Below are positions 18,628-27,370 of a stretch of DNA of 64,000 nt, piece by piece. Position 1 is the stretch's first letter; every line of letters starts with the position of its first letter. A model generated the notes under the pieces. It was not told the origin of the DNA and did no database searches. It saw nothing but the letters and a program-made list of their open reading frames with translations. The stretch is taken from positions 1,947,491 through 2,011,490 of the forward strand of contig NZ_KQ034007.1 of the NCBI RefSeq assembly GCF_000970755.1. The letters are read 5' to 3'. The translations under genes and the position numbers were made by a program. The DNA comes from Lactobacillus kimbladii. GTDB lineage: Bacteria > Bacillota > Bacilli > Lactobacillales > Lactobacillaceae.

Positions 18628-20031
18628 CTACTGCTGCTGGTTCCTTTCTTTTCTAGAGAACCAAAACATAAATAGTGGTAAAATTATGAACCCAAAGATC
18701 ATCATGAAAATTGCATACCAGTTAACACCAACGACTTTACCATTCTCAATAATACCAAATTGTGCTTGCCAGTTATATTTAACCAGCAAAAAGATTACTA
18801 AAACTATTGACAAAATTGGTACAAATATATCAGTTATGATATTCTTAGGAGCCGGCAAAATTGGCTGCTTATTTTTACCATAATAAAAGCAGATTACTGC
18901 CAGAGGAACAATTATGAATCCTAAAAATCTGACCATAGCACTCAACGTAATCAAGTTAGTCATGTTATATTGAAAAGCTAAGGGCACTAAGATTGCTAAT
19001 GCTTCAGAAATAAAGAAAGTTTTAATGGGAAAATTATTTTTAGTCCTTTTGGTTAAAGTAGCCGGCAGTTGATGTTCACGGGCCATTGCCTCCAAAATGC
19101 GTGGTGCATTAAAACTAGAGGCAACATTTATTCCCAGCATCGAAATAAGCGCTCCAACTAAAATTACATCCCGCAATATATCATTTTTAAAAATCGCACT
19201 GATTGCCACCACTTGTTTAGTTGTCATCAATGCCTTAGGATCCAAAACCATCGCTACTGCCACTACCCCAATATAAATAGCAGCAATAACTAAAATTGCT
19301 AGTGGAATAGCCTTTGGTAAGTTTTTTTCTGGCTCTTGCATATCTTCTGAACCAGAAGCAACAGATTCAAAACCTGTAAAAGCATAGAACGCTGAAACAA
19401 CAGCCATCACAAATCCCGTTATGGTTAAAGCTGGTACTATTTTATGCCCATTCTGCGTTATTTGGTCAACAGATGACAAGCTATGTGTAGCTCCAGTTTT
19501 AATAAGTAAAACAACACCCGCCACAATAATTAAAATTAATGCAGCTAACTTACCTGCTGTAGCCACGTTCATTACAAGTTTCACAAATTTTTGCCCAAAT
19601 AAGTTAATTACAGTTACTGCAATCATTAATATAATAAAACCAATGGTGACATTTAAAAAATTATCAGGATTGCCACCAAAAATAGAAATAGTCGATTTGA
19701 TTACACCGACAGCCATTACTCCCCAAGCAACACTAGCAGAAAAATAGCGCAAGATACCGACGTAAAAGCCAACATTGTCACCAAATGCCGCCTTAGAATA
19801 AGCATAAGAAGCGCCAGACTTAGTGACGTATTTGGCTGCCGCTGAAAATGAAATAGCTAAAATTGAAGCAAAAACTGCAGCGATGAAATAGACAATTAAT
19901 GCTTTGCTCCCTGCCTGGCTAACCACGCTCCCGGGAGTTAAAAAAATACCCGAGCCAATAATCGAATTAATTGCTAAAAAGACAATTGACCAAAAGCCTA
20001 GTTTATCCCCAGCGTTTTTATTTTGAGTCAT
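18628..20031 (-). CDS. APC-family amino-acid permease
   Basis: A 467-residue permease with about 12 membrane segments. The N-terminal helix carries the APC signature (NSIIGSGIFLTPG) and the amphipathic EPEKNLPKAIP loop typical of the amino acid/polyamine/organocation superfamily. It follows the gamma-glutamyl hydrolase gene by nine bases in the same operon, pointing to import of gamma-glutamyl-amine, GABA-like or ordinary amino-acid substrates. The specificity cannot be read from the sequence. Confidence 0.88.
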   Translation of the reverse strand: MTQNKNAGDKLGFWSIVFLAINSIIGSGIFLTPGSVVSQAGSKALIVYFIAAVFASILAISFSAAAKYVTKSGASYAYSKAAFGDNVGFYVGILRYFSASVAWGVMAVGVIKSTISIFGGNPDNFLNVTIGFIILMIAVTVINLFGQKFVKLVMNVATAGKLAALILIIVAGVVLLIKTGATHSLSSVDQITQNGHKIVPALTITGFVMAVVSAFYAFTGFESVASGSEDMQEPEKNLPKAIPLAILVIAAIYIGVVAVAMVLDPKALMTTKQVVAISAIFKNDILRDVILVGALISMLGINVASSFNAPRILEAMAREHQLPATLTKRTKNNFPIKTFFISEALAILVPLAFQYNMTNLITLSAMVRFLGFIIVPLAVICFYYGKNKQPILPAPKNIITDIFVPILSIVLVIFLLVKYNWQAQFGIIENGKVVGVNWYAIFMMIFGFIILPLFMFWFSRKERNQQQ

Positions 20032-20040
20032 TATTACTCC

Positions 20041-20769
20041 TTACTTGGCGTTTTTAACCACAAATTTAAATAAATTATTCATATATTTTGTATTCGGATT
20101 ATTATGTAACATTTCAGGGTGCCATTGAATTGCTAGAACCGTACCTTGTTTATTTTCTAGCCCTTCGGGCACGCCATCACTTGCATCAGCAACTTCAAGT
20201 AAATCTGGAGCAACATCTTTTATCAACTGGTGATGAAATGAGTTAACCATGCATTCAGTTTTGCCTAAAGTCTTAGCTAATAAGCTGTTTTTCTTAATAG
20301 TGACTTTATGAGTAGGTAAATCAGGCGTATGACCCTGCTCATGTTTCAGGGTTTGCTCTGGGCGATAGCTAAGATCTTGGTAAAGACTGCCACCATGTGC
20401 TACATTAATGATCTGAGCACCTCGGCAAACTCCAAGAACCGGTTTATTGGTTTCTTCCGCAATCTTTAATAACAGCATGTCGAAATGATCTCGCTCAGGC
20501 CAAATCGGCCCTATTTTGGGCGATAATTCTTCACCATATAGATGAGGGTCAACATCGTGACCGCCACTTAAAATAAGACCCTGAACATATTCCATTTGGC
20601 TCTTTATAATGTCGTCATTTTCGGTAAATGGAATTATAAACGGAATTCCGCCATTTTTAACAACAGAATCCACATAGTCTTCATTAACATAACTACGTCT
20701 GTATCCTGGAAACATTCCACCAGAATCAATCATTTCAGATCCGGCAATGCCAATAATTGGTTTCGTCAT
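20041..20769 (-). CDS. Gamma-glutamyl-gamma-aminobutyrate hydrolase-like class I glutamine amidotransferase (peptidase C26)
   Basis: A 242-residue class I glutamine amidotransferase-like hydrolase of the PuuD group. The nucleophile is C115 in GVCRGAQ, the oxyanion segment LSGGHDV lies near residue 68, and the C-terminal His-Glu pair is in QWHPEM. These enzymes cleave gamma-glutamyl amides such as gamma-glutamyl-GABA. It precedes an APC permease in one operon. There is no PuuA-like ligase here, so scavenging of gamma-glutamyl peptides is a more cautious reading than putrescine breakdown. Confidence 0.85.
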   Translation of the reverse strand: MTKPIIGIAGSEMIDSGGMFPGYRRSYVNEDYVDSVVKNGGIPFIIPFTENDDIIKSQMEYVQGLILSGGHDVDPHLYGEELSPKIGPIWPERDHFDMLLLKIAEETNKPVLGVCRGAQIINVAHGGSLYQDLSYRPEQTLKHEQGHTPDLPTHKVTIKKNSLLAKTLGKTECMVNSFHHQLIKDVAPDLLEVADASDGVPEGLENKQGTVLAIQWHPEMLHNNPNTKYMNNLFKFVVKNAK

Positions 20770-20982
20770 TTTTTCTCCTCATTTAAGCTGATACTAATAG
20801 TTATTAATATTATAATAGTTATTATCAATTTAAGTGTATCTTTTGTTTTTAAATCTTTTTTACCAGAAGCATAGTAATAATTTATAGTTATTTATGTAAA
20901 AAATTAACTCTTGTTTACTTTTCGTAGTAAAATATTTAAGTTAAAAATTTTGAGCAGGTTATTTCTAAAAGAGTGATGCAGC

Positions 20983-22104
20983 ATGAAAGCAGTCAATAAA
21001 ATCATTAAGCAGCAAAAAATAATGTGGGCTACTCTTCTAATTTTATTTTTAGTTTGTGTGATTTGTCGCACCCTGCCAAAAATATCCGATGTTAACTGGC
21101 AAACAATTTTATCTTTATTTAGTTTAATGCTTGTCACACAATATTTGATTAACATTAAGGCATTGGACTACTTAAGTCAAAAAATCATCAATCTAGCTCA
21201 TACCCATAGACAAGTTACTCAGTTATTAGTTCTATTAGCAGGATTTTTAGCTATGTTTTTAACTAATGATGTTGCGATCCTAAGCTTAATACCATTATTT
21301 TTAGTTATTCACAAGCAGGTTCATGGACCATTTACTTTTCCTTTGGCACTAATCACAATTGCAGCAAATCTAGGAAGTGCATTGGCTCCTTTCGGTAATC
21401 CGCAGAACCTCTATCTCTATAATCATTATCAGCTTTCTACGGCTAATTTTTTCAAAATTTCACTCCCATTGTTCCTAATTAGTTTTGTTTTAATTTTGTT
21501 AACAACATTTGTAATTCCAGCAACTCCACTTCCAGTTTTAAAACAAACAGACTATGAGGTAAAACCAATTTCTCTAATCATTGCTTTTGCACTACTAATA
21601 GTTACACTTGCAGGAGTACTTCATTTCGTACCGCTAATTTATACTACAATTGCTGTTGTGGCAGTCATTTTAATTACAAACCGTTTTGTTTTTACACAAG
21701 TTGATTATGGTACTTTAATTACTTTTATCGGCTTTTTCCTGATAGTAGGCATTTTAGGAAGACAAAAATTTATCATTACGCTTGTAACCCAGCTTTTAAA
21801 ACAGAGTTTCTTTATCACCTATTTAACTGGTATATTATTGAGCCAAGTAATCAGCAATGTTCCGGCTACTTTCCTAATTACACGCTTCAGCACAGATATC
21901 ACAGCAATCTTTCTTGGCGTTAATGTCGGTGGATTAGGGATTCCATTAGCATCATTTGCAAATTTATTAGCTTTAAAGCAAGCCCACGTACATGGCAGGC
22001 AAGTATTATTAGGCTTTTTGACAATTAATTTTATTTTTTTAATTGTTTTAGCTACAATAATTTTCCTGCTATTACCCCAATTAATAAAACTTAGTTCTTT
22101 TTAG
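20983..22104 (+). CDS. ArsB/NhaD/SLC13-superfamily carrier
   Basis: A 373-residue membrane protein with roughly ten hydrophobic segments. FLAMFLTNDVAILSLIPL and APFGNPQNLYLYNH match the re-entrant loop signatures (TNDV and GNPQN) of the ion-transporter superfamily holding ArsB, NhaD and CitM. The substrate is open: sodium/proton exchange, citrate or another anion. No arsenical resistance genes are near. It stands alone on its strand and its last 14 bases overlap the 3' end of the convergent ABC-F gene. Confidence 0.78.
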   Translation: MKAVNKIIKQQKIMWATLLILFLVCVICRTLPKISDVNWQTILSLFSLMLVTQYLINIKALDYLSQKIINLAHTHRQVTQLLVLLAGFLAMFLTNDVAILSLIPLFLVIHKQVHGPFTFPLALITIAANLGSALAPFGNPQNLYLYNHYQLSTANFFKISLPLFLISFVLILLTTFVIPATPLPVLKQTDYEVKPISLIIAFALLIVTLAGVLHFVPLIYTTIAVVAVILITNRFVFTQVDYGTLITFIGFFLIVGILGRQKFIITLVTQLLKQSFFITYLTGILLSQVISNVPATFLITRFSTDITAIFLGVNVGGLGIPLASFANLLALKQAHVHGRQVLLGFLTINFIFLIVLATIIFLLLPQLIKLSSF

Positions 22105-23644
22105 AAATTCTATTTATTTCCCGGGAAATATTTTCAATGTCATTAAATGAAGCATTAGGATCGGAAATCAGTTGGTCTAATTTGAATTGTAATAAACTGA
22201 TCTGATTAGCAATTTTAGCATTTTCTTTACTCGAGAAATCACTGGGAGTTATTAACTTGTGATTTTTTATTTTCCAAGAAGTAAAGTTTAAGTTTTTTAA
22301 CAGGTTCTGATCGTGAGAAACTATAATAACAGCAAACGGATAGTTTCTTAGAAATTCTTCTAAAGCATTAATAGATGAAATGTCTAAGAAATTGTCCGGT
22401 TCATCAAGTATCAGCAAGTTATGTTCACCTAAAAGCACTTTTGCCAATTTAAAACAAACAAGCTGTCCTCCACTCAAAGAACTAACGTGATTATCCAAAG
22501 ATCTTTGCAAATGCAAGTCACCTAAAAGCTGCATTGTAGTGGTTTTATTAAAAATGCTGTTTTTATATATTACCTCTTTTACTGTAGCTGTTTCTTCAGT
22601 TTCCTGCGCCATATTTTGTTTGAAATAGCCCATTTTTAGCTGCGAATTAAGCCAAACAGCCAGTTCTTTGTGAAATAATTTTGCTAAAAAAACTGATTTT
22701 CCAGCACCATTTTTTCCGGTTAACGCTATTTTTTCTTTTCCTTTAATCTTCAACTCTTTAGTTATACTAAATAATTGCTTTTTATGTAGAGTAACACTTT
22801 GAGTTTCGAATCTGACTATGCTGCTTTTCTGTGACAACTCCAGGTTCATATTTTCAATATTGCCTAAAGTGATTGGCTGATGAACTTGCGGCTTTTCCAG
22901 CGTTGTTTCTGCTTTAGCTATACGCCTTTTCAGTAAAGTACTTTTACGAAAAAGACTTTTCTCTAAACCGCTACTATCTTTTATTTTCCAATCAGACCAG
23001 GAAATATTTTTCTTTTTCTTAGTAGATTTTTTAGCCCTAGTTGCAAATTCTTGTTGGTTCTTTTTTAGTCTTTTAATCTCAACTTGTTTTTGAAAATACT
23101 GAGTGTTCTGCCTTTTTTCTTGTGCTCTAAGAAATTGCTGGTATTCTTCATAAGTACCTTTAAATTCATAAACTTGCTGGTTTTTGATCTGCCAAATAAC
23201 ATTGACAAGCTTGCTTAAAAAAGTCTGATCATGACTTATTACTAAAAGTGGCTGTTTTAAGCCGTTTAAGACTTTAATTAACCATTTCTGTTGCTCAATA
23301 TCTAAATTAGATGTCGGCTCATCCAAAATTAGCAGAGAATTCTGAGTTTGATTTATCTGAAGTAATGCTTGAATAATAACTGCTTTTTCCTTTTCTCCAC
23401 CACTTTGCTCACTGTTATTTAAAATTTGTGGTACTAAAACAATATGACAATTTCGTTTAACTTGCCCTTCTATCCCAAAAATTATAGGCTTTTCAGCAAT
23501 AATGTTGACCAACGTAGTTTTACCTACACCATTATCACCTATCAAACCAACTATTTGTCGGTCTTGAACATTTAAATGAGGAGCTTGAAATAAAACCTCA
23601 CCTTGATAATCTACTTTAAGATTAGTAATTTTAATGTATTCCAT
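22091..23644 (-). CDS. ABC-F family ATPase, probable ribosome-protection type
   Basis: A 517-residue protein with two ABC ATPase domains and no membrane segments. Walker A motifs are GDNGVGKTT (near residue 37) and GKNGAGKSV (near 315); signatures are QSGGEKEKA and LSGGQLVCF; each is followed by a Walker B (LLILDEPTSNLD, LLILDEPDNFLD). A basic linker with several KKK runs joins the domains, as in the antibiotic-resistance ABC-F proteins (Lsa, Vga, VmlR). An attenuator leader with a tiny upstream ORF precedes it, which strongly favours an antibiotic-inducible ribosome-protection role. Which drug class is not predictable. A perfect Noc-type palindrome (22116-22129) lies in its 3' coding end. 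Confidence 0.85.
   Translation of the reverse strand: MEYIKITNLKVDYQGEVLFQAPHLNVQDRQIVGLIGDNGVGKTTLVNIIAEKPIIFGIEGQVKRNCHIVLVPQILNNSEQSGGEKEKAVIIQALLQINQTQNSLLILDEPTSNLDIEQQKWLIKVLNGLKQPLLVISHDQTFLSKLVNVIWQIKNQQVYEFKGTYEEYQQFLRAQEKRQNTQYFQKQVEIKRLKKNQQEFATRAKKSTKKKKNISWSDWKIKDSSGLEKSLFRKSTLLKRRIAKAETTLEKPQVHQPITLGNIENMNLELSQKSSIVRFETQSVTLHKKQLFSITKELKIKGKEKIALTGKNGAGKSVFLAKLFHKELAVWLNSQLKMGYFKQNMAQETEETATVKEVIYKNSIFNKTTTMQLLGDLHLQRSLDNHVSSLSGGQLVCFKLAKVLLGEHNLLILDEPDNFLDISSINALEEFLRNYPFAVIIVSHDQNLLKNLNFTSWKIKNHKLITPSDFSSKENAKIANQISLLQFKLDQLISDPNASFNDIENISREINRISKKN
22116..22129. other. Noc-binding-site-like palindrome
   Basis: ATTTCCCGGGAAAT, identical to the 14-bp consensus known for the Bacillus nucleoid occlusion protein Noc. 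It is inside the 3' end of the ABC-F gene. Whether this organism has Noc cannot be seen here. Confidence 0.5.
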
Positions 23645-23664
23645 ATTAACACCTGCTTTTTGCT

Positions 23665-23713
23665 AAAGAAAAAGCACTGATAACCAAATTGCCCATAATT
23701 TGATTAGCAGTGC
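23665..23713 (-). terminator. Attenuator terminator before the ABC-F gene
   Basis: On the minus strand GCACTGCTAATCAAATT pairs with AATTTGGTTATCAGTGC, followed by TTTTTCTTT, 20 bases before the ABC-F ATG. An upstream segment (23796-23808) can pair over ten bases with the 3' arm and would act as antiterminator. Confidence 0.85.
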
Positions 23714-23760
23714 ACAAAAAGCCAGTGAAACTAAAGAACCACCTTAATAGAGAACAGTAC

Positions 23761-23841
23761 TAATTTCTGATTATCGGCAAAAATGCGTGATAAAAGCATT
23801 GGTTATCAAACTTTTTTGCTTACTAATAAAATCAGAAATTA
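23761..23841 (-). promoter_or_regulatory. Leader stem of the ABC-F attenuator
   Basis: A perfect 12-bp inverted repeat (TAATTTCTGATT at 23761-23772, AATCAGAAATTA at 23830-23841) encloses the antiterminator segment. The uORF stop codon lies in one arm, so a ribosome held there would stop the stem from forming. Confidence 0.7.
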
Positions 23842-23850
23842 ATTCTCCAT
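23839..23850 (-). CDS. Three-codon upstream ORF (Met-Glu-Asn) of the ABC-F leader
   Basis: ATG GAG AAT TAA on the minus strand with AGAAGG ten bases upstream. It lies about 27 bases into the predicted transcript. Minimal uORFs like this sense ribosome-stalling drugs in leaders of ABC-F genes; here the role is inferred from position and the surrounding pairings. Confidence 0.55.
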   Translation of the reverse strand: MEN

Positions 23851-23883
23851 TTTTGCAATACCTTCTTTTCCTAAATTGTCTTA

Positions 23884-23911
23884 ACTATATCATATTTCTT
23901 TCATTTTTCAA
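23884..23911 (-). promoter_or_regulatory. Promoter of the ABC-F leader
   Basis: TTGAAA, a 16-base spacer and TATAGT on the minus strand, just after the ASCH gene stop. Transcription would begin about 230 bases before the ABC-F gene. Confidence 0.65.
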
Positions 23912-23919
23912 CAGCTCAA

Positions 23920-24363
23920 TTATTCAACTTTTTCAAAAATCTCACATACCATTGGTGCCTGTGGATAAAATTTTTGACCATTGGCTTTAAATTCATCTTC
24001 AAAGAATTGATCATGAACTTTGCGCCAGTACTGATAACTGCGATCTCCTTCACCTTCATGATAAGCATGCTCTGCGGAAATTTGATTATAAGGGATAATT
24101 TCTACCACTTTATTTTGAACAACACAGACAGGGTCACCCTGACTATCAAGAATTATGTTCCAATCGCCAGCTTTAGGCATATCTTCATCACCCGGTATAT
24201 ATTCTGAAGTTGTGGCAGTTTTAATCCCTTTGTCAACTAGCTCAGCCAATTCATCTGCATCTTTTTTATTAGAACCAAAAGCCCAAGCGTCAACTTTAGT
24301 GCCAGTAGCCAAATTATGCTTAAGGCAAAAATCCTGCCAAAATTGTTTTACATCATTATCCAT
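23920..24363 (-). CDS. ASCH-domain protein (YhfF-like)
   Basis: A 147-residue ASCH-domain protein: WAFGSNKKDADELAELV, the GIKTATTSEY motif, and GDWNIILDSQGDPVCVVQ with the domain's beta-barrel pattern. ASCH proteins resemble the PUA fold and may bind RNA or act on modified nucleosides. The start is placed at 24363, where the ATG overlaps the stop of the deaminase gene (TAATG), rather than four codons upstream. Coupling to a cytidine-deaminase-like gene fits a nucleoside-related role, possibly N4-acetylcytidine amidohydrolase-like, but this is not shown. Confidence 0.75.
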   Translation of the reverse strand: MDNDVKQFWQDFCLKHNLATGTKVDAWAFGSNKKDADELAELVDKGIKTATTSEYIPGDEDMPKAGDWNIILDSQGDPVCVVQNKVVEIIPYNQISAEHAYHEGEGDRSYQYWRKVHDQFFEDEFKANGQKFYPQAPMVCEIFEKVE

Positions 24364-24755
24364 TACAGCCACCATTCTGGAGTTAGTTCGCCCATTGTAG
24401 CGACTTTGTCCTTTTCATAGTCCAGCATAATTTCAACTTGCTGATAATCTTTTTCCATTAACTGAACAATAAATTCGCGACAGGCTCCACATGGAGCACC
24501 ATTTTTACCATCTGCCATTAAAGCTAAAACCCGGCTAATTCTGGTTTCACCATTGGTAATCATATTAAAAAGAGCACTGCGTTCCGCACAGACGCCTAAT
24601 CCGCACGCTGTGTCAACACAAACTCCCGTATAAATTTTTCCTGATTCAGCTAGAACAGCAGCAGCGACACCACCAGCTTCCATATGAGGACCAATAGCAG
24701 TGAACCCTTGCACTTTTTTCGCTGCTTCAGACATTTTTTGCCATGTTTTGTCCAT
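24363..24755 (-). CDS. Cytidine-deaminase-like zinc enzyme
   Basis: A 130-residue cytidine/blasticidin-deaminase-family protein. The zinc and proton-transfer motif CAERSAL is at residues 56-62 and the PCGACRE motif at 88-94, so all three metal ligands and the catalytic Glu are present. I chose the ATG at 24755 because AGGTGG precedes it; an ATG eight codons upstream has no ribosome site. Cytidine deaminase (cdd) is the simplest reading, but the surrounding sequence is not the strict cdd pattern. It is translationally coupled to the ASCH gene. Confidence 0.8.
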   Translation of the reverse strand: MDKTWQKMSEAAKKVQGFTAIGPHMEAGGVAAAVLAESGKIYTGVCVDTACGLGVCAERSALFNMITNGETRISRVLALMADGKNGAPCGACREFIVQLMEKDYQQVEIMLDYEKDKVATMGELTPEWWL

Positions 24756-24800
24756 TATTTCCACCTGCAATTCTTTCATAAAATATCTATAAAGCTAAAC

Positions 24801-25286
24801 TCAAATTTTCTTTGACATGATATCAAATTTATAGCTGCCACCATTTGAATGTACCATCTCAGTATTTCTTTTGACATAACCAGCTCTTTGGTAGACCTTA
24901 ATTGCACGCAAATTGAAGTCAGCAACGGATAAAACAATTACTTGATAGTCATAGTTATCTTTGACAAAATTTTCAATGACAGTTATAAATTCGCTGCCTA
25001 GACCATGACCAGTTAGATTAGGAGCTAGTCCCAACCCAACTTCAACTTGTTCTCTTTTCTTCTTATCTGGATCAAGACAAAAGAAGGCGACTAAGTTGTC
25101 GTTTGTATCCAAAACCTGAAAGTAGTTATTTTTACGCAATTTGGGAGAAATTATTTCATCATAATCTTCTTGATCATTTTTCATATCGTAAAAAGCATAT
25201 TGTCCGTCGTAATGCCACTCATCTGCGATAATCCTGGCATTTTTTTGCGACAGTAGTGCTATTTTTCGAAAAATACTTTTATTCAT
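24801..25286 (-). CDS. GNAT-family N-acetyltransferase
   Basis: A 161-residue acetyltransferase. The acetyl-CoA loop LAPNLTGHGLGSEF and the following LSVADFNLRAIKVYQRAGY pattern are typical GNAT motifs A and B. The gene lies 45 bases upstream of the deaminase on the same strand and may be in one operon with it. The substrate (protein N-terminus, amino acid or drug) cannot be told. Confidence 0.82.
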   Translation of the reverse strand: MNKSIFRKIALLSQKNARIIADEWHYDGQYAFYDMKNDQEDYDEIISPKLRKNNYFQVLDTNDNLVAFFCLDPDKKKREQVEVGLGLAPNLTGHGLGSEFITVIENFVKDNYDYQVIVLSVADFNLRAIKVYQRAGYVKRNTEMVHSNGGSYKFDIMSKKI

Positions 25287-25369
25287 TTCTTCACCCCTAT
25301 TCTTTGGATATTAAATACTAATTAATTATTTAATATACTGAAGCCCTATCCAAAAAGCAAATTTTGCAT

Positions 25370-25406
25370 AAAAAATCCGCTTTTGCTTACACGGAAGCAA
25401 AAACGG
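25370..25406 (-). terminator. Terminator of the SDR gene
   Basis: Minus-strand stem CCGTTTTTGCTT / AAGCAAAAGCGG with a T run, 25 bases after the SDR stop. Confidence 0.8.
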
Positions 25407-25430
25407 AAATTAAATTTTATTTATTATTCC

Positions 25431-26318
25431 TTAATTAATAGCTGGTCCACCTGTGGCACCATATACTTGGCCTGTCACATAACTTGCCAAGTTTGAAGCC
25501 AAGAAAATATAAACATGAGCTATTTCATCAGGTTGTCCTGCGCGTTTCAACAGTACTTGCTGACCAAATGTAGCAAGAGCATCGGTTGGCTGACCACCAC
25601 AAACTTGCAGAGGTGTCCAAACAGGACCAGGTGCAACACTGTTAACTCTAATTCCTTTAGGAGCAAGACTTTGAGCCAAATTAATTGAAAAGCTGACAAT
25701 TGCTGCTTTGGTAGCTGCATAATCAAGCAATATTGGTGATGGACTGAAGCCTTCTAAAGAAGTTGAGGTCAGAATTACGCTGCCAGGCTTCATATGCGGT
25801 ACTGCAGCCTTAGCCATCTCAAACATTGAAATGATATTAACTTCAAAAGTATCGTGAACTTGATCCATTGATAAATTCTCTATGCCATCAACATTTTGTT
25901 GGATAGCTGCGTTCATTACCAATAATTCTAAGCTGCCCAATTCTTTGACAGCTTTTTCAACAACTTTCGTTGCTTCGCCGCGTTTACGGAAATCAGCTGG
26001 CAGCAAAACTGCTTTACGTCCAGCCTTTTTAATCAATTCAGCTGTATCTTTAGCATCAGATTCTTCTTCTGGCAGATACTGAATGGCGACATCGGCTCCT
26101 TCTTTAGCAAAGCCAATTGCTACAGAACGACCAATACCAGAGTCACCTCCAGTAATAAGGGCATGACGGCCTTTTAATAAGCCGTGGCCTTCATAGTCAT
26201 TCATGTCTCCAGCAGGTACTGGATCCATTTTACTTTGCAGTCCTGGATATTCTTGTGATTGCTTTGGAAAATCATCATGATGATAACGTTTTAACGGGTC
26301 TGATAATTTATTGTCCAT
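25431..26318 (-). CDS. SDR-family oxidoreductase, general-stress type
   Basis: A 295-residue short-chain dehydrogenase with the long N-terminal extension (about 48 residues, PGLQSKMDPVP) typical of the YdaD/YhxC/GS39 group. The Rossmann motif TGGDSGIGR is at residues 56-64, NAAIQQ follows, and the catalytic Tyr-Lys is in YAATKAA. Members are often stress-induced and use NADP. It is monocistronic: its own terminator lies downstream, and GGGAGAAAG precedes the ATG. The substrate is not known. Confidence 0.87.
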   Translation of the reverse strand: MDNKLSDPLKRYHHDDFPKQSQEYPGLQSKMDPVPAGDMNDYEGHGLLKGRHALITGGDSGIGRSVAIGFAKEGADVAIQYLPEEESDAKDTAELIKKAGRKAVLLPADFRKRGEATKVVEKAVKELGSLELLVMNAAIQQNVDGIENLSMDQVHDTFEVNIISMFEMAKAAVPHMKPGSVILTSTSLEGFSPSPILLDYAATKAAIVSFSINLAQSLAPKGIRVNSVAPGPVWTPLQVCGGQPTDALATFGQQVLLKRAGQPDEIAHVYIFLASNLASYVTGQVYGATGGPAIN

Positions 26319-26415
26319 TTGTACTTTCTCCCTTCAATGAATTCAAGTTCAAGATACCGCTTTTATAATAATAAAACAAAAATAATGCTTATTAATGCAC
26401 AAAAGTACATTATCT

Positions 26416-26444
26416 TTGCTCTATTACTTTCTTTGTTCTATGAT
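26416..26444 (+). promoter_or_regulatory. Promoter of the DUF805 gene
   Basis: TTGCTC, 17-base spacer, TATGAT, 34 bases before the ATG; AGGAGG lies nine bases upstream of that ATG. Confidence 0.6.
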
Positions 26445-26478
26445 GAATTTATGAGGTATAAACAGGAGGAAAAATTTA

Positions 26479-26844
26479 ATGCTTAATTCTTATAAAAAAT
26501 TCTGGCAGAATATCTTTAATTTTTCTGGTACTGCTAATCGTTCTGAATATTGGTGGCCAGTAATTATTAACTGGGTATTAGCTTTTGTTTTAATGCATTT
26601 AGTCGAAGGTTTATTAGGCCATTCAATTAATGATATTTATAATTGGGGCGATTGGAGTATTAAGACTAGTTCTCTCATTATTTCCTTCGTTGTCTGGATT
26701 GCAATGCTATCTCTGCGTTTTCGTCGTTTACATGATACTAATCGCTCTGGCTGGTGGGTTCTAATTATGATAATACCAATCATTGGAGATATTTGGTTTA
26801 TTATTCTAATGCTGCTACCGTCAAAAGCAAATAATTATGATTAA
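26479..26844 (+). CDS. DUF805 small membrane protein
   Basis: A 121-residue DUF805 (YhaH-like) protein with about three membrane helices. The family pattern is clear: an N-terminal FSGTANRSEYWW segment and the RRLHDTNRSGWW motif between helices two and three. Function is unknown in general. It has a strong AGGAGG ribosome site and its own terminator. No operon partner. Confidence 0.88.
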   Translation: MLNSYKKFWQNIFNFSGTANRSEYWWPVIINWVLAFVLMHLVEGLLGHSINDIYNWGDWSIKTSSLIISFVVWIAMLSLRFRRLHDTNRSGWWVLIMIIPIIGDIWFIILMLLPSKANNYD

Positions 26845-26929
26845 AATAATGTTAATCTTTTGCTTCAACCTACCCGTGCTACTCTGTTTAATATAAAATA
26901 ATATAAACTATGTGCAATAGTGTACCTTT

Positions 26930-26955
26930 AGTGCAATTATTGCACTTTTTCTTTT
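26930..26955 (+). terminator. Terminator after DUF805
   Basis: AGTGCAA TTA TTGCACT stem followed by TTTTTCTTTT, about 85 bases after the stop. Confidence 0.75.
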
Positions 26956-27095
26956 CCAACCAATATTTCCGTTAACCACTTTTTGCGCTTATCCCTGCAT
27001 ACGTCCATACTATGTTTTTGCAGCTTCATTTTTCAACTAAAAGGCAATTACAAAAACAGTTAATCCTTCATCAAGGGCATTTTACTTAGAAGACA

Positions 27096-27356
27096 TTGAT
27101 TGGCGAATGCCATGATTTTTCAGCCACGCTTGAAACTATAGCCTTCGTTATTGCACCATTTACAAATGGTTGTGATCAATGTCCAGCCTGTTTAGCAGAA
27201 TTCTATGGTAACTATCTTAACAAGCCTAACTTTAGAAATGGCAATTATCAGTCAGACTATCTTAACTTTCCTAACGCTAACGGTGAATTAATCAAAATTT
27301 TGGGAAAGCCTTCGAGGCAATGGATCGACAAAAAGCAACTAAATCGCTGTTATTAA
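27096..27356 (+). CDS. Unrecognised 86-codon ORF, perhaps a gene remnant
   Basis: An open frame starting at TTG with no clear ribosome site. It encodes two Cys pairs (GCDQCPACLAEFYG) and an Asn-rich middle, ending in ILGKPSRQWIDKKQL. The wording looks like real protein rather than random sequence, yet the weak start and isolation suggest a fragment of a decayed gene. I do not recognise a family. Confidence 0.25.
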   Translation: MIGECHDFSATLETIAFVIAPFTNGCDQCPACLAEFYGNYLNKPNFRNGNYQSDYLNFPNANGELIKILGKPSRQWIDKKQLNRCY

Positions 27357-27370
27357 TTAGCTAAAGATGA

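Noticed and set aside
20983-22104. Arsenite exporter ArsB
   Set aside because: The superfamily motifs fit, but there is no arsR, arsA or arsC nearby and the motifs are shared with NhaD and citrate carriers.
23957-23965. TGTGGATAA as a DnaA box in the ASCH gene
   Set aside because: A single isolated box inside coding sequence; expected by chance.
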